NCBI RefSeq assembly: GCF_034702125.1
Contig: NC_085868.1
Location: 24,179,276 to 24,243,275, forward strand
DNA length: 64,000 nucleotides
Reading direction: 5' to 3'
From: Engraulis encrasicolus
Taxonomy: Eukaryota > Chordata > Actinopteri > Clupeiformes > Engraulidae
Position 1 is the stretch's first letter. Each line of letters begins with the position of its first letter. Made by a program: the position numbers and the translations under genes. Under the pieces are notes generated by a model, which was not told the origin of the DNA, searched no databases, and saw only the letters and a list, made by a program, of their open reading frames with translations. Shown here piece after piece: positions 40,901-63,859 of the stretch.

Positions 40901-41934
40901 AAATGCAATGTCAAAAGATGGGCAACTTATTTCCAGAGTCAGACCAATTCAAGGAAATATTTTAAAACATACCGGTTATTTTTGGAAGCTTATCTTTCCA
41001 TCTTTCCAGCAATATGAGACCCAGGAGAGAAACACTCAAAAGAAACAGAGGACGCAAAGAGGTGGAGGACAGGAGCCTAATAAGACAAGACACAGATGCA
41101 GACAAACCTAATCAATTACAAAACCATGTGAATCTCAAATTCTAGCCAGTTCCCCCAAGTTCTCTGCCAAAGATATTTTCACTGACCCAGTTAAAGGCTT
41201 GCACAAGTTTTGTCACATGTGTGACAAACTGAAAAGTAGCAAAGAAGTGCCATGTCATAAGCATTTGACAGCTGTCAAAGAGGCCATCCAAACTCATTAC
41301 AGGTGAACTCATGAGCTTAGACATAGGCCTACTAGGCTGAAATGTTTGCACAGTAGCTCTGGCGATAGTTGAAATGAAGACGCAGTCTTTTGAAAATGGC
41401 AAACACAGACAGTGAACTGTTGAGAGAGAGAGAACTTCGACCCGGCTTGCCAAAACCCTCGCAAGCAGGCCAGCACACTAAACAGATGAGCTCACACTGG
41501 GAGGCAGCTAGCTCGCTGGCAAGCTAACAATAATTAGCCTCTCGCTGTCTATATCATGAGGATTATCTCACTCTCGCTCACTGTCACCGATCAAAGGACA
41601 CATTTAATCCAAGTTTTACGACACGAATGCAAATGTCACTTTTTAAAAAGATATGTAATCGCCATCTGACGCCGTCTTCTTACCAGAACAGCGTATTAAG
41701 TGACAGAGCAGCAATGATGCTGTACAAGGGCCTCTCCCAGACCAGCAGCCTCTGCACCCACAGCACCGCGGGCTCGTACTGCGACAGCCAACCTTGGAGT
41801 CGCTCTCGAAGTCGCACTAGCTCCGGGTTTGCGTCTCCACAGGCTTGCTCCGATCCCCCGGCTGGGAATAGGGCCTCCAGGCCAACCGAAGAGGAGGAAA
41901 CAGAGGGGCGTCTGGCCTCCTCCCCGCTCGCCAT
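27087..41934 (-). CDS. retreg2: Reticulophagy regulator 2 (FAM134A), ER-phagy receptor (10 coding exons)
   Basis: FAM134/RETREG proteins bend ER membrane through a reticulon-homology domain and recruit LC3/GABARAP. Coding exons (5' to 3'): 41934-41684, 41076-40973, 40622-40592, 39457-39328, 38311-38227, 36850-36713, 34124-34036, 30072-29937, 28536-28244, 27758-27087. Phases agree throughout; about 642 residues (human RETREG2 543). The start codon is in good context (AAAGATGG). Hairpin 1 spans exons 1-2 ([36 protein letters not shown], residues ~68-112). Hairpin 2 spans the exons at 38311 and 36850 ([36 protein letters not shown]). The family motif [20 protein letters not shown] follows. The acidic C-terminal exon carries the LIR core DFELL (residues ~582-586) within [13 protein letters not shown]. 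The human gene is also on 2q35 with PRKAG3. FAM134B or C is possible but the locus favours A. Several exons are flanked by decayed copies of their own ends. Confidence 0.88.
28706..28872 (-). mobile_element. V-SINE, reverse orientation
   Basis: The minus strand reads ATCTCCAGCCATGGCTGAAG, TGCCCTTAGGCATGTCACCC and a tail GTACGTCGCTTTGGATAAAA. It lies in a retreg2 intron. Confidence 0.82.
29130..29560 (+). mobile_element. Decayed TTAA-type MITE (family A)
   Basis: Shares TTTATTTCCAGAATTCATGC and ACTTACCACCACCATC with 31238-31604, and contains a C/T-rich insert near 29160-29240. No clean ends remain. It is intronic in retreg2. Confidence 0.65.
29684..29912 (+). mobile_element. V-SINE, nearly complete
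   Basis: tRNA-like head GGGCAGCCGTGGCCTATTGG and GGTTGCAGGTTCGAATCCCC, central domain ATGGCTGAAGTGCCCTTGAG, tail GTAAGTCGCTTTGAATAAAA ending in GTGCAATGTAATGTAATA. It ends only about 25 bp from the donor of the retreg2 exon that finishes at 29937. Confidence 0.9.
30190..30275 (-). pseudogene. Partial copy of a retreg2 exon start
   Basis: The minus strand reads [10 protein letters not shown], matching [10 protein letters not shown] at the start of the true exon (30072). The match continues into the upstream intron (GAATGCTGTTTCCTTC versus GAATGCCGTTTCCTGTG, and ATGATGAT words). It stops after about 12 codons and a TGA follows. A tandem partial duplication of about 85 bp, acceptor included. 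Confidence 0.8.
30785..30895 (-). repeat. Retroelement fragment with hammerhead-like core
   Basis: The minus strand reads CACTGAAGAAGGTTAAAACC then GAAACGTCTAACGGGG. CUGAAGA and GAAAC fit the hammerhead consensus (position 7 is variable), with GGUU/AACC as helix II. It lies in a retreg2 intron. Confidence 0.5.
31238..31604 (+). mobile_element. TTAA-flanked MITE (family A)
   Basis: Ends TTAAAGGGACACTGTG and CACAGTGTCCCTTTAA are perfect inverted repeats including TTAA. The 367 bp interior has no coding capacity. A similar copy is at 44373-44717. It is intronic in retreg2. Confidence 0.92.
32196..32370 (-). mobile_element. tRNA-derived SINE
   Basis: On the minus strand: GTGGCGTGTATGGTAGGGCA, CGACCCGGGTTCGATTCCCG, then a TTCCTGTCACCATCTGCACT tail. 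The A and B boxes are clear. Confidence 0.8.
32629..32854. mobile_element. Palindromic MITE
   Basis: TGGGGCACCTAAGTCACGCC and CTACTTCCTGGTTCATGGGG are mirrored by CCCCATGAACCAGGAAGTAG and GGCGTGACTTAGGTGCCCCA. Arms are about 60 bp around a ~110 bp centre. It lies in a retreg2 intron. Confidence 0.88.
32982..33126 (+). repeat. Inverted repeat with the best hammerhead-like core
   Basis: Arms AATCCTGCACACTGTCCATT and CACCAACAAACTTTAATACAA are mirrored at 33080-33124. Between them lies CTGAAGA (33054-33060), AGGTCGGATGACC (33061-33073; GGUC/GACC helix with GGAU loop) and GAAAC (33074-33078). An extra A before the helix departs from the strict consensus. Confidence 0.7.
33482..33779. mobile_element. 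TTAA-type MITE (family B)
   Basis: Starts TTAACCCATTGATGC and ends GGCGTCAATGGGTTAA. A second copy at about 52233-52446 shares TTTGTTTGAGATGAATGA and CATTCTAATGAAAGATGAG. It is intronic in retreg2. Confidence 0.8.
34132..34226. repeat. (CA)n microsatellite beside a retreg2 acceptor
   Basis: On the transcribed strand this is a GT run ending a few bases before the acceptor of the exon 34124-34036. Confidence 0.95.
34356..34542. repeat. Two further (CA)n tracts
   Basis: 34356-34424 and 34459-34542, separated by about 35 bp of unique sequence, in a retreg2 intron. Confidence 0.93.
34840..34966. mobile_element. Short foldback MITE (family C)
   Basis: GGGGTGCATTTCCGGAAAGC and AACTACGCTTTCCAGAAATG form the ends, with TAGCTACTTTGTTGG and ATTTCCCATTGGCGACTACC inside. 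Relatives are at 53366-53495 and 61168-61285, with a decayed copy at 37037-37140. Confidence 0.85.
34970..36050. other. retreg2 intron, no gene recognised
   Basis: Contains an A/T-rich (TATTCA)n stretch at about 35355-35405 and a tRNA-like, probably SINE-derived block at about 35640-35800 (minus-strand GGTCGCAGGTTTGCGCTC). Nothing else is recognised. Confidence 0.5.
36053..36560 (-). pseudogene. Three decayed tandem copies of a retreg2 exon 3' end and donor
   Basis: The real exon ends at 36713 with [12 protein letters not shown] and donor GTGAGTC. Upstream on the plus strand the same word order (CTACATAACCA, GGGACATAC, TGACTCACTGCGC, TTGTCGTGTTTGCGGTGCTG) recurs, with donor-equivalent positions at about 36497, 36335 and 36130. 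The copy at 36130 keeps GTGAGTC; the one at 36335 has ATGAGTC; the one at 36497 has GTCAATC. Copies encode fragments such as [12 protein letters not shown] and then drift into TAC repeats. Confidence 0.85.
36550..36612. repeat. (TAC)n tract
   Basis: Imperfect TAC triplets; similar short tracts at about 36180-36235 and 36385-36420 lie between the exon-end copies. Confidence 0.9.
36881..36978. repeat. (GT)n microsatellite
   Basis: About 98 bp, 30 bp upstream of a retreg2 acceptor in transcript orientation. Confidence 0.95.
36979..37888. other. retreg2 intron with decayed repeats
   Basis: Holds a decayed family C foldback (about 37037-37140). 37150-37260 (CAATTGGTTTTCACCGAACC) is shared with 48905-48985. 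No gene recognised. Confidence 0.5.
37889..37956. repeat. (GT)n microsatellite
   Basis: About 68 bp, followed by a GAGA-rich stretch. Confidence 0.95.
39069..39310 (-). pseudogene. Two tandem copies of a retreg2 exon 3' end and donor, 112 bp period
   Basis: The true donor is GTACCG at 39327 following exon 39457-39328. Plus-strand CTCTTCTACGGTACCTTGCC and ACTGGAGCATCTC recur with GGTACC at 39323 (real), 39211 and 39099, exactly 112 bp apart. Both copies keep the GTACCG donor; the nearer retains the exon bases GAGATGCTCCAGTTCAAA, the farther has several changes. Confidence 0.9.
39484..39772. repeat. Minisatellite (~28-30 bp unit) ending in a copied retreg2 acceptor
   Basis: About nine units of TTACAGGACATNACATTGCA type occupy 39484-39745. 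They are followed by TCTCCCTGACAACCACA, which duplicates the acceptor and first bases of the exon at 39457 (TCTCCCTGACAACCACACAA at 39453). Confidence 0.85.
39880..40065. repeat. Dispersed MITE-like repeat
   Basis: AGTAGAGGTACTCTTACTGA ... TTATACACCAGTTATTCC ... ACTACTTCTACTTTTAATTC. Related sequence is at about 17990-18120 and, split by another MITE, at 45040-45610. The family is unknown. Confidence 0.55.
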
Positions 41935-44227
41935 CTTTTCCCCACTTTGTTATGTTGTTGTGCAGATCACGGGGTATGGCAAGGTGGATCCGTCAAAGGC
42001 CGTCATGGATTAAAAAAAATAGCAAGAGACGATATTACAGGCTCACCAAGTCACGTGTCTCTTGTTTACTGGTACAAGTCATGTTGTGGCTGGAATTTTA
42101 GTGACCTCTACTGGACAAAATCGGAACATTCAGCATTCCTTACACATTGATTTTTACAGAATAGGCTTAGAAAACACGAATGACACAAGAAGTCCTTTAC
42201 AAAAATATTTATTATAAAAACGCAACATTGTAGTAACACATTAATTACAAAGGGTAATCATGAAACCAAACTCATAAACTGTACAGCCAGACATAAGACA
42301 AACAGATATGTGAAAAAATGTAATCAGAAAATGATTTTACAAATCCCCTGACCCATGTCTTTTGTTTTGAGTCTTGACAGTTTGTTAGTGAGTCTCCCTT
42401 ATTAAGATAATGCAGACCAATAAAACACATAGACATGCTTTGAGTGTTGCCATCCATCTCTTGGAGTTGTTAAAGCGCTTCATATCTTGTTCCTTATTGA
42501 CCCGGATGAAAAGACGTGGAGTTATTGTCTTACTTGCTGGCAACCTCTGAAAAAAAAGACACAGAGCACCAATGAATTGACAAATGTCACAAGGTGAATA
42601 AGACAAATGATTTCTCTTAAAACCTAGGTTAATTGCTGGCACGAGGATGAATGCATTATTATACTGCCATAAAAAATAGTATGGACAGGAACATGGGAGG
42701 TATTGTTAGAAAGATTTCACTGCCTTTATTCAGCAATACCTTTAGTGGAAAGTCCCCACTGTGGACTATGTGTAATCAAGAAAAAAACGGTTGGATGACA
42801 GTTGAGAAAAACAACATGGCCAACTGAAGTGCCTTGTTTACTGTTCCTCCTGCAGGGGGAAAATGACTGTGGTGGTCTTGGCAGACCAAGACAGTGACTG
42901 AGGCTCATAATAAATTTTATTCGGTTGTGTTTGCAAGAGAGGAGCTGACTGTTTGCTTGCTAGCGTATCCAACATCAGAAGCAGTGAAGAGATGCTTTTA
43001 TCCCTTGACCTGAAACCAGGGCCACTGACAGCCTTGATCAAGCCCAGGACAAAATAATCTGAAAGGCACCCGCTGTCAATGCATGTAATGGACTCCCATT
43101 CTCGTTCTGGGCTCTGGGCCTGGGACACTTTTCGGGGGGCCTGCCTGGAACAACTAGTTGGGGACATACAATGGATTCAATGCAAGTGAAAACCTGGGAA
43201 GGGCAAGGAATAATAGGTCGATATCGTGTACTGTGTGCAGTGGAGCTGTGCACAACAGTGTAGTCTACAATGTATTGCAGTCAGTGAGCTTGAGTAGACA
43301 AAAGATTGTTCACATTAAAAAGCAGATCTGCAAAGACAGAGACAGAGGAGAAGGAGTGTGGCTGGCAGCTGGCTTGTGACATAACACAACTGTTATAACA
43401 GTAGCAGGCAAAACTCCATGAAATAAACTTGATGGGTCGTTTATTTCCTGTGTTAAATATCATTGGTGCAAAAATGAAATAGTTACCGTCTTTCCTTTAA
43501 CAATTGTGCCATTTACAGTCAATTTATTTCACCCAATTAAATGAAATTGCAGAGTAATCCTTTTCGATGGAGATGTGCCTGCCCTGCACTGTGTGCCACA
43601 GCAGAGTAAAGAGTGTAAACCTTTTTCACAATAACCAAGAAGATCCAGGTAAGCAACTAGGCTACTCATTCAGGCAGGGAACAGTGGCATGCAAAAGGCC
43701 CATAGGAAGCAGAGGGTGCTAGAGCTGTGTTTCCCCAACCTTTTTGTGTCTTGCGTAATCCCTAAGCATTTTTGGGTTACCCTTTACTTGACGTCGGCAT
43801 CATACGCATGATATGAGAGTGTCTCAAAACAGTGTCATACCACAGTCATAAACATTATGTCAATGAAAAGTTATGGTCATGAAAAGTTGACATTGTTAGG
43901 GCTGACTATTCCATAACCGATTGTCACTTAATGAGAACAGTCGTAAAATGTTTATGACATTGACATCATTTTTATGACACGTTCATGACGTTAAGACACT
44001 ATTATGACACAGTCATGTCACACCTATGACGCTGGCGTCAAGTGTTCATAACTTCCCCACCCCTGCCCTAGTGGTACACACACACCAGGTTGGAAAACAC
44101 ACAGTTTAGAGGGTGGGGTGAAGGAGGGAAGGCAGGAAGGAGGGAAAGCCTACTGTACCTGGGAGAGGGGAGGAGGGGCGGTTAGGTGGAGGTTTTCGGG
44201 ACGAACATTTCCACAGGGTGGGGGGTG
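41935..44227. other. retreg2 5' flank and prkag3 3' region
   Basis: The retreg2 promoter must lie just above 41934; no TATA box was noted. A minus-strand acceptor (TTTTTTTCAG, exon from 42546) followed by AGGTTGCCAGCAAGTAA and a minus-strand AATAAA at 42213-42208 could be an alternative last exon of prkag3. A minus-strand AATAAA is also present near 43443. The MITE cluster at 43725-44101 lies here. No other gene is recognised. Confidence 0.5.
43725..44101. mobile_element. hAT-type MITE with a nested element
   Basis: Outer ends GTGTTTCCCCAACCTTTTTG and CCAGGTTGGAAAACACA resemble the element at 13401-13607. Nested inside (about 43777-44048) is a unit with ends TACCCTTTACTTGACGTCGG and GCTGGCGTCAAGTGTTCATA and internal ATGACA words. 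Confidence 0.75.
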
Positions 44228-56857
<12,630 letters not shown>

Positions 56858-57112
56858 CTTTAGATGCTTCCTGCCCAAGACAAAAAAATAGAAACGTCAG
56901 CCAGTTTTAGCCTGCCATTTATGTTGTCCATTACAAACTGCATCATCAGTACCAGAACACTGTTTGATAACAAACTGGTCAAGAACAAGGTTGCTTTCGG
57001 GCAAGAGAAGGGACGGTGCGTTTTTGATGCACCCCTGTGCGCTACTACTCCATGCATCAAAACCTTCACGTCCGATTTGACGACGAATTATATGCCCATT
57101 TCTTTTTCTTAC

Positions 57113-57130
57113 CTGTTTCACAGTTTCCAT
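57113..57130 (-). other. prkag3: Candidate 5' exon end of prkag3 with upstream ATG
   Basis: ATGGAAACTGTGAAACAG followed by the donor GTAAGAAAA. Spliced to 56870 it reads METVKQEASKDELPKINT but meets the CBS frame out of phase and stops at a TAA after 37 codons. It is either a 5' leader with an upstream frame overlapping the main start, or a sign that this junction is mis-modelled. Confidence 0.55.
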
Positions 57131-58199
57131 GCTGGGATCGTCTCCCGTGGAAACGACGTGACCCTTTCGGCGCAGCAGAGCGGTTTCTGGATCGCACAGG
57201 GTAGCAGGTCTAAATTGGGAAGCGGGACGCTCTGACTGGAATGCCGCAACGAGTCGGACGTGAGAACTAGCCTACAGTACGGCGTGCGTAGAAACCAACT
57301 GACTTGGTGCCACAGACACAGGGCGTCTCGAGTTTAAAAGACAGGTGGAATTTTAAGGTTCTAGTGAACAGCAATGTCGAAAACAGCCGTAAAGTTGTCC
57401 TTCCGCTTCGGCATGGCAAAGCGCTCGGGTGTTGGAACGCAAGCGCGCCTACAGGTTGATCTATATTTGGCTACCGTGCACTGAGGAATATGCGGTTTAA
57501 GATAGCCTAGTAGTCCACTCCCTTCACTATGGCAAACATCAGAAAGCGTTGTTTGCACATATTGCCTTCATGTTAAGCAATATGAGACTGAAACAAGATT
57601 TTGTTTTTGAAGTGTCGATGCAAATGAGTGACAGTGAAACATTTCCAAAACATACCCCACATACACAGATCACTAGGGTACTCGTAGTTTTATTTTCATA
57701 ACCTGCCAATGATGCATATAATAATAATAATAATAATAATAATACAAATATAACATGTCAAAATTATATTAAATGAATATTAAATATTAAATATTTACCA
57801 AAATTAGCGTAGCCTACCACGCTTTAATAAGGTTAAAAAATAGCTTTCTTGTTTATACCCAAATATAAATATTTAGTGTACAGTAGTTTAGTTTGGTGAA
57901 TACAATGTGTGCATAATAGAGTGCAGAGGGTTTCTTATAGCTTAGATACTTTCGTTGACCCAGCTCTGTTGCCATTTCATTGGCAGGTGGTGCATTGGAG
58001 TGCAAGTGTTTGGTCATAACCACACCCCCCACCACTTGACACACATTTCCTCTTCATTTCCCAATCCAGTTCTGCCCTTTAGGCTATTTATTCACTTCCC
58101 CTCCATCCTTCCTCAGTCCTTCTCCATCATTTCACCTCCCGTTGCACCATTGTTGTTCATTCACATTTTTAATCCACTTCCTCCTTCACTTTGCTAGTG
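57131..58199. other. prkag3 5' flank and cflar 3' UTR
   Basis: Contains an (AAT)n tract at about 57717-57745. A minus-strand AATAAA at 58092-58087, 108 bp after the cflar stop, is the likely cflar poly(A) signal. The rest shows no gene. Confidence 0.6.
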
Positions 58200-59486
58200 T
58201 CACAGATAAAGAGTCCTCCTTAACGTGTGGCTTAGGCTAATGTGGTAGCTCTCGTGGGGTCTCGTTGTCTGGCTGTGGTCGAGCACCAGTCTGTTGACCT
58301 CGGTAAGAGCATCGAGCAGTGGCACTCTCCTGTCAGGCAGCACAAACACAACACAAGGCAAAGCAAAGCAAAGCAAGGGGATTAACACCAAGAGCTCATT
58401 ACTTCATCACCAGAGCACCTGTTGACATGATGAGGGGCCTGACCTTCAAGACCACTACTCCCTATTGCCTCATAATATAACCAGTGACGAATGGAATGGA
58501 CAGGATGCATCGACTAGGAGTTAATGGGAGAATTAGAATGACTTGCAGTAACCCCTTAATGCACGCCGTACCTCCAGTGGCACGGTGTAATAACATTGAA
58601 AAGTTAGGTAGGCCTACCATAGTACTGCAATACTATCACATTACACAGGGCCTTTAGTAATGCAAGTGGACAGGATGACGACAAGGAGTTAATGGGAGAA
58701 TTAGAATGACCTGCATTAACTCTTGGCAGTCATTTGTAAGCAGTTAAGGGTGTCAGGTTTGTAGCCCAATGTTTCTCGATTCAATTCCCGACCTGCCAGG
58801 TTGCTGTGGTGGGGTACCCTGAGCAAAGTTATTGGTATGGTGTTTTGTAATGGGCACAGCCTGCTGGCAACATACAACATGTTGACATATATGGAGGGGG
58901 TGTGTTTGGGCCTGGGTCTTCCTCAGAGTTAAGGGATCCCTCATATTGTCCCATGTTAAGTCTGGTCAGCCATGACCCCAAGGTCACCGATGTAGAGACC
59001 CTTACCTGCCGCGGCATCTCAGCAGCGTGGAGCTTAGAGCCTCCCAGTACACAGACTGGTGCCCCCTCCTCTCCAGCAGCCCCGCATCAGACACACACAC
59101 GCAGCTCAACGCGTCTGCGCTGACGGGGATCGTTGGAACGGCATCTGTCTGCCAGCAGGCACCTGAGGAGGAGGACGATGGCCCACCACCGTCCGTCTCC
59201 AGATGGCCGTATGTCTGCGAGGAGCACCACAGGGATGGGCCCTGGGTCTGCTGCTGCTGAACCTTGTGGAGTAGAGAACAGTAACTTTTATTAAGCCCGA
59301 AGGAAAGTAAGGTGTCAAGCAGCATACATAAAAATACAATAGAGATCAAAGTTCATGGTAGCCCTTGTGCACAAGCCTTCAGTAATACAGGTGCAGGTGT
59401 GAGGCAGGAAGACTTAAACAAAGATGAAACTGAAGGAAAACACTGCACACTGTTTATTGTTCTGTTTTCTTTTATATTTCTATTTA

Positions 59487-59557
<71 letters not shown>

Positions 59558-60299
59558 GGGCTTTAATGCCTTTAATGGACAGGACAGTGTGAGATGGTGA
59601 CAGGCAGTGAGTGGGAGAGCGAGATGGGGGGCGATCAGGAAATGGCTTTTGGGTGGAACCGAAACCCAGGTCCCCGGCGCAGCAGTGCAGTGCCCTACTG
59701 TTTGAGCCACGGCCGGGCCTCTTTTATATTTCTTCAAGCAAACTTAAGAGTAGAAATACAATTTAGACCATAAGCAAAAAGTAATCAGTAAACAGTAATC
59801 AATGTGTGCCGTTTTCTGAACTTTCATCCTTGAACATAATAAAAAGGAGACAATCCGCACACTTCAGGTCTATTTTTGTGCAAAGAAGCTTTACTTGACT
59901 TGCAAGCTTTCAGTCCTTAGACCTTCATTCTTGAACATAATAAAATATATAATACAGATTTGCTTACTGCACATTCAGACCGTACGTACATTGTAAATCT
60001 GGATGAAGAATAGCTTAGGTCTGCCCCTCAGCGCCGGGCAGCTGAGGGAGTCGAATAACTGCCTGACGGCATCCAGGCTCAGCCCTGGGCCGTGGGACTC
60101 GGTAGCCAGGATGTAGCCATCTGAGCCGCGACTAAGGAGACAGCAGATGAATGCTAACGAGCCGTGGAGGTCTCTGCTTTGGGACGCTTCCACCAGGACT
60201 CTGCGGGCGTCCTCCAGACACAATAGTGTATGCAGTGTGACCCTGAAGCCCAGCCTCTCAAAGGTTTCCTTCAGCAAGTCTGTGTGTGGGAGAGACAGC

Positions 60300-60334
<35 letters not shown>

Positions 60335-63300
60335 AATATTTAATCACATACACTGTAGCAGGGCTGCTGACAGCTTTGACAACATTATTTGAAAGACCCT
60401 CCCATCCAATAAATGAAATGATGACCGAATTCTTTCCCCCTCTCCCTGGGCCCCGGGACAACTGACCCCTTTGTCCCCCCTCCTAGTTGGCTTCCCTGGA
60501 TGTAGTCAAAGTCACCCCAGATGCCGATGCGATAAACTGATTTAGACTGTCTTGGCAACGGGCCCAGACTTTTTGCCGTTTCCCATGCAGGACGCATGGG
60601 AAGGAACAAGGCAGACAGTGTCGGTAGTGATACAGAGGAGAGAGAGGAGAATGTGCCTACGAAATGTCCTCGATGTTTTGAATGGGGGCTGTAGCATAAT
60701 GCTGAACGAGAACAAGACAATCATTGACTAAAGCACAATCGTTCCCTGTATACAGTACACAGATGTGCCAGTGAGAAAGAAAAAAAATTAAAAATGCTGA
60801 AATGGTTATAACCACAGATTTCATCCCTGCTTCATTATTGAACTACAGTAACCACATTTTTTAATCACAATACTGTATATTACCATAATAATAACATACT
60901 TTCCATTTTGTACTTTCAATAATAAAAAGAAATGCTGAAATTGTGTGAGAAAATCTTTCTCACAAACCACTCGCATACACAAAGCACTCACCTCCCTGTG
61001 AACCGATGCAGTCAATAATGACACACACACCTCGTGGATTACTTTCCATCCGGTACTCTTCAGAGGCCTGAACCATACAGATAAGAACAGCAACAGGTAC
61101 TTAGTTGTCTGAACTTATTTTTTAGCAACTTAATGAATTTGTGGATTTTCACTGTCACATCAAACAAGGGGTGCATTTCTGGTTGTTAGCCATTAGCAAC
61201 TTCGGTAGTTACCAATGGGAAATTGCATTGCAACTAACAAAGTAGCTAACATAGTTAGCAACTACGCTTTCCAGAAATGCACCCAAGCTTTGTTTTGAAG
61301 TGAAGCAGGTATACAGTAAAACAAGAGAGTGAGTAGTGGAGTATCATTTTATTTATCCTGAGGGAAATTGGGTAATTGTTGAATTAACACTGTAACACTG
61401 TACACTGTAAAAAAAAGTATTTCACCTGTTGATTATGTATTCCTGTTTCAGGCACTGACAATTTCAGCGGTCTTGATACTAGAAAGAGAAGAGCGTAATT
61501 CAATGTGGGAGAAAAAAGTACACAACAAAAATAAACAGACATAATTCCACACACTTCTGTTGTCATCTGGTGCATCTATGAGAAACTTCTTAGTTAAAAA
61601 AACAAAAACAAAGGAAACTCAGAGCTTCAAAGATGATTGACACCTGTTTTATATAGCTGTGTTTTTATGTTTATGCCCTCAATTGAAATGACCTCGACCT
61701 GGGTCCCCAGATTAAGATCATTTGAAATGCTTGAAGTGATGAAGTATTTCTTATAGTATTAAGTATTAAGTAAGTATTAGTATTAAGTAATACTTATTGT
61801 AGGAGCCTAAATGCAGTTTATTTTAGTTAGAATATTTTTTATTTAAAAAGATGCAAAATCATAAGTAAGATAATTATTGTTTATTATTTCATGATTCTAA
61901 GGGATTTAAAAAGATTTAAAAATACTATTTACATATGTACAGTTCATTGATATTGTGTGAGTAAGATATGACTTTTATTGTGACATCTAAAAAACAGCCT
62001 TTGGGAGAGATTCATCTTCATGCCAGGGCATGCCAGGGGAGCGTGGTCAGTAGGAAGCAGAAGGAGATTGGAGTGCAATAGTTTTTTGACCTCGCCCTCA
62101 GGCTCTCCTTTGGACTTTGAAAGACTTTATTTTGTGGATATATTTTATGTTTTTGTAATGCTGCGTTAAGTTTTCATATAAACAGTTAAAATCAAGAAGT
62201 GGACTCGTGGATTTATTTTTGGAGTGTTTTCGATACAAGGGAGTCTGACGAGCGTCAAGCTAAAGTTCCAATTAGGACCATAAGAACCTACACTTATCTC
62301 TATATTCATATGACTTCATAGCAGTGGCACAGTGTGGAAATTTACCTAAAGATGGTTGATGAGCCTGAGTCAGTCCAATTTGACTAACAGATGAGCCAGG
62401 AGAGGCATTGGGACGGGAACAGACTCCCCTCAGTGGCTGAGGAAGGAGAAGAACATGTAAGTACCAAGACTGCACTAGAGGGCAGTGTTAACAACTACCA
62501 CACAAATACAGAAAAGAAACATCCCAAAGGCCTTACATAAATAAAATAAAATAAAATAAACAATTAAGCAAGCACTATTTATAGAGTATTCATTAAAATT
62601 GCAAAATATACCTCTGAGGTGTGTTGCACATGTTTCCTAGGAATATCTGAGAAGATAAAAAGTAAACTGATATGTATTAGTAGGAGGATAATTGGTCATC
62701 GAGAAAACATTTTTCCCATGAACATTGAAAGGAAACATGCATAGCCACAAAAGAATCTGCCCCAGTGACAACTACTATGTAGGCTTGTCAAAGGAATGAG
62801 GACATCACAGCTTCTTTATGCATTGTAACGAATTTACATTGCCATTTTCTCTGTTGTCACACAATAAGGTACAAACATTTGTCTCTATGTGTGCTCCTCT
62901 GTATGGTTACCTATAGAAAATATGTCCATTGTACATACAGTATGTAAACAAGTGTTTTAGAATGAACATATGCATAACCTCTCAAGGGAACAACACCTGA
63001 ACTTCTACATTAAATCATGTGTGCTTTCTCCAATATGCATGTGCTTGAAGGAGCAAAAAAAACCATCCTCTGTTTGAAGAGGATATTCTCTTTCGTGTTG
63101 AAAATCTGAAATTCATTGACTGAAGTGATCATGCACTGTTCACCAAATAACCACATTACCACATAATCAAGAGCCATGTACCTTTTCTCTGAAAGCTCTG
63201 GATCTTCTTCACAAGGTCAACTCTGTGAATTCTCTTAAAGGCCTGCTCAATGATTTCCAGATTTTCAGAGGAGACTTCATCCAGTTTCTCCAGTTCCTCC

Positions 63301-63859
63301 ACTACATCTAGAAAGCTCTGTAGCAAAAAAAAAAAGTTTGTCAGTTGAGATGAGGTGAAGTCTGTCAGTTGAGGTGTGCCTTTCTGATAATACCCTCAGC
63401 CAGTGGAGGTGTATCTTTCTGATGATGACACCTTGAAGGCTTTTCATAACAAGGAATTGTAAAAAAGTGCAAATTCACATTTTGACAATTTAAAAGTTAA
63501 ATTCATATGTGGGTGGAGAAAAACAGCAGGCAAGGGATTTTCCTAGAGACGTGAAATATTACCTTTTCAATAATTTGCTTCTTTTATTCAAAAGAATGCT
63601 TAAAACTTGGTGTTTTCATACTGATGTAATGTCAGACTGCATACGATGAACAAAAATAAAGGAAAGTTCTTGGTGTTTAATAAAGATTACAATTCTGTTC
63701 CACTTTCATACACCAGCGGCCCTAAACATCAATGCAGCAGCCCACACTCTTACAGTGTCTCTGTCCAGCTTCCCTCGCGATAGCTTTCCATGGAGCAGGA
63801 AGACCAGAGAGTGGAGGTCATCTGTCCCAACGTCATCACTCAGATTGGCCATCAACACC
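58200..63859 (-). CDS. cflar: CASP8 and FADD-like apoptosis regulator (c-FLIP), 5' partial
   Basis: c-FLIP joins FADD and caspase-8 at death receptors and restrains or tunes caspase-8. Exons seen (5' to 3'): 63859-63754, 63317-63182, 62646-62612, 62436-62346, 61478-61426, 61067-60992, 60279-59990, 59262-59006, 58329-58200. All phases agree; about 391 residues to the TGA. The first two exons are DED2 (DDLHSLVFLLHGKLSRGKL, FLDVVEELEKLDEV, IHRVDLVKKIQSFQ). A linker of small exons follows, then a caspase-like domain (GVCVIIDCIGSQG; FERLGFRVTLH). The catalytic His position reads SRG instead of SHG, and the QACxG cysteine motif is FFIQIYN, exactly the losses that define c-FLIP rather than caspase-8 or -10. 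The p10-like end is RRVPLLDALTEVNR ... SHTLRRTLYL. DED1 and the start codon lie beyond base 64000. Confidence 0.92.
58733..58860 (+). mobile_element. V-SINE fragment
   Basis: GTCAGGTTTGTAGCCCAATG and TCGATTCAATTCCCGACCTG, followed by GGGTACCCTGAGCAAAG. It resembles the copy at 1098-1538. It is intronic in cflar. Confidence 0.65.
59485..59555. repeat. (AT)n microsatellite
   Basis: About 70 bp of AT with one CAT interruption, abutting the A-rich end of the SINE at 59562. Confidence 0.95.
59562..59719 (-). mobile_element. tRNA-derived SINE, full length
   Basis: On the minus strand: GGCCCGGCCGTGGCTCAAAC, GACCTGGGTTTCGGTTCCAC, CATTTCCTGATCGCCCCCCA and tail CTGTCCATTAAAGGCATTAA. The head-to-tail order is complete. 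Confidence 0.85.
59840..59935 (-). repeat. Retroelement fragment, degenerate hammerhead-like core
   Basis: The minus strand reads AAGAATGAAGGTCTAAGGAC then TGAAAGCTTGCAAGTCAAG. It is related to the other loci but the core is broken. Confidence 0.35.
60300..60337. repeat. (GA)n tract
   Basis: About 38 bp of GA beside the acceptor of the cflar exon 60279-59990; on the transcript strand it is a TC run and serves as the polypyrimidine tract. Confidence 0.9.
61168..61285. mobile_element. Short foldback MITE (family C)
   Basis: GGGGTGCATTTCTGG ... ACGCTTTCCAGAAATGCACC; interior AACTTCGGTAGTTACCAATG and AGCTAACATAGTTAGCAACT. It is intronic in cflar. Confidence 0.88.

Noticed and set aside
41142..41453. 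103-codon minus-strand frame in retreg2 intron 1
   Set aside because: Not in phase with flanking exons; the true exon is at 41076-40973.
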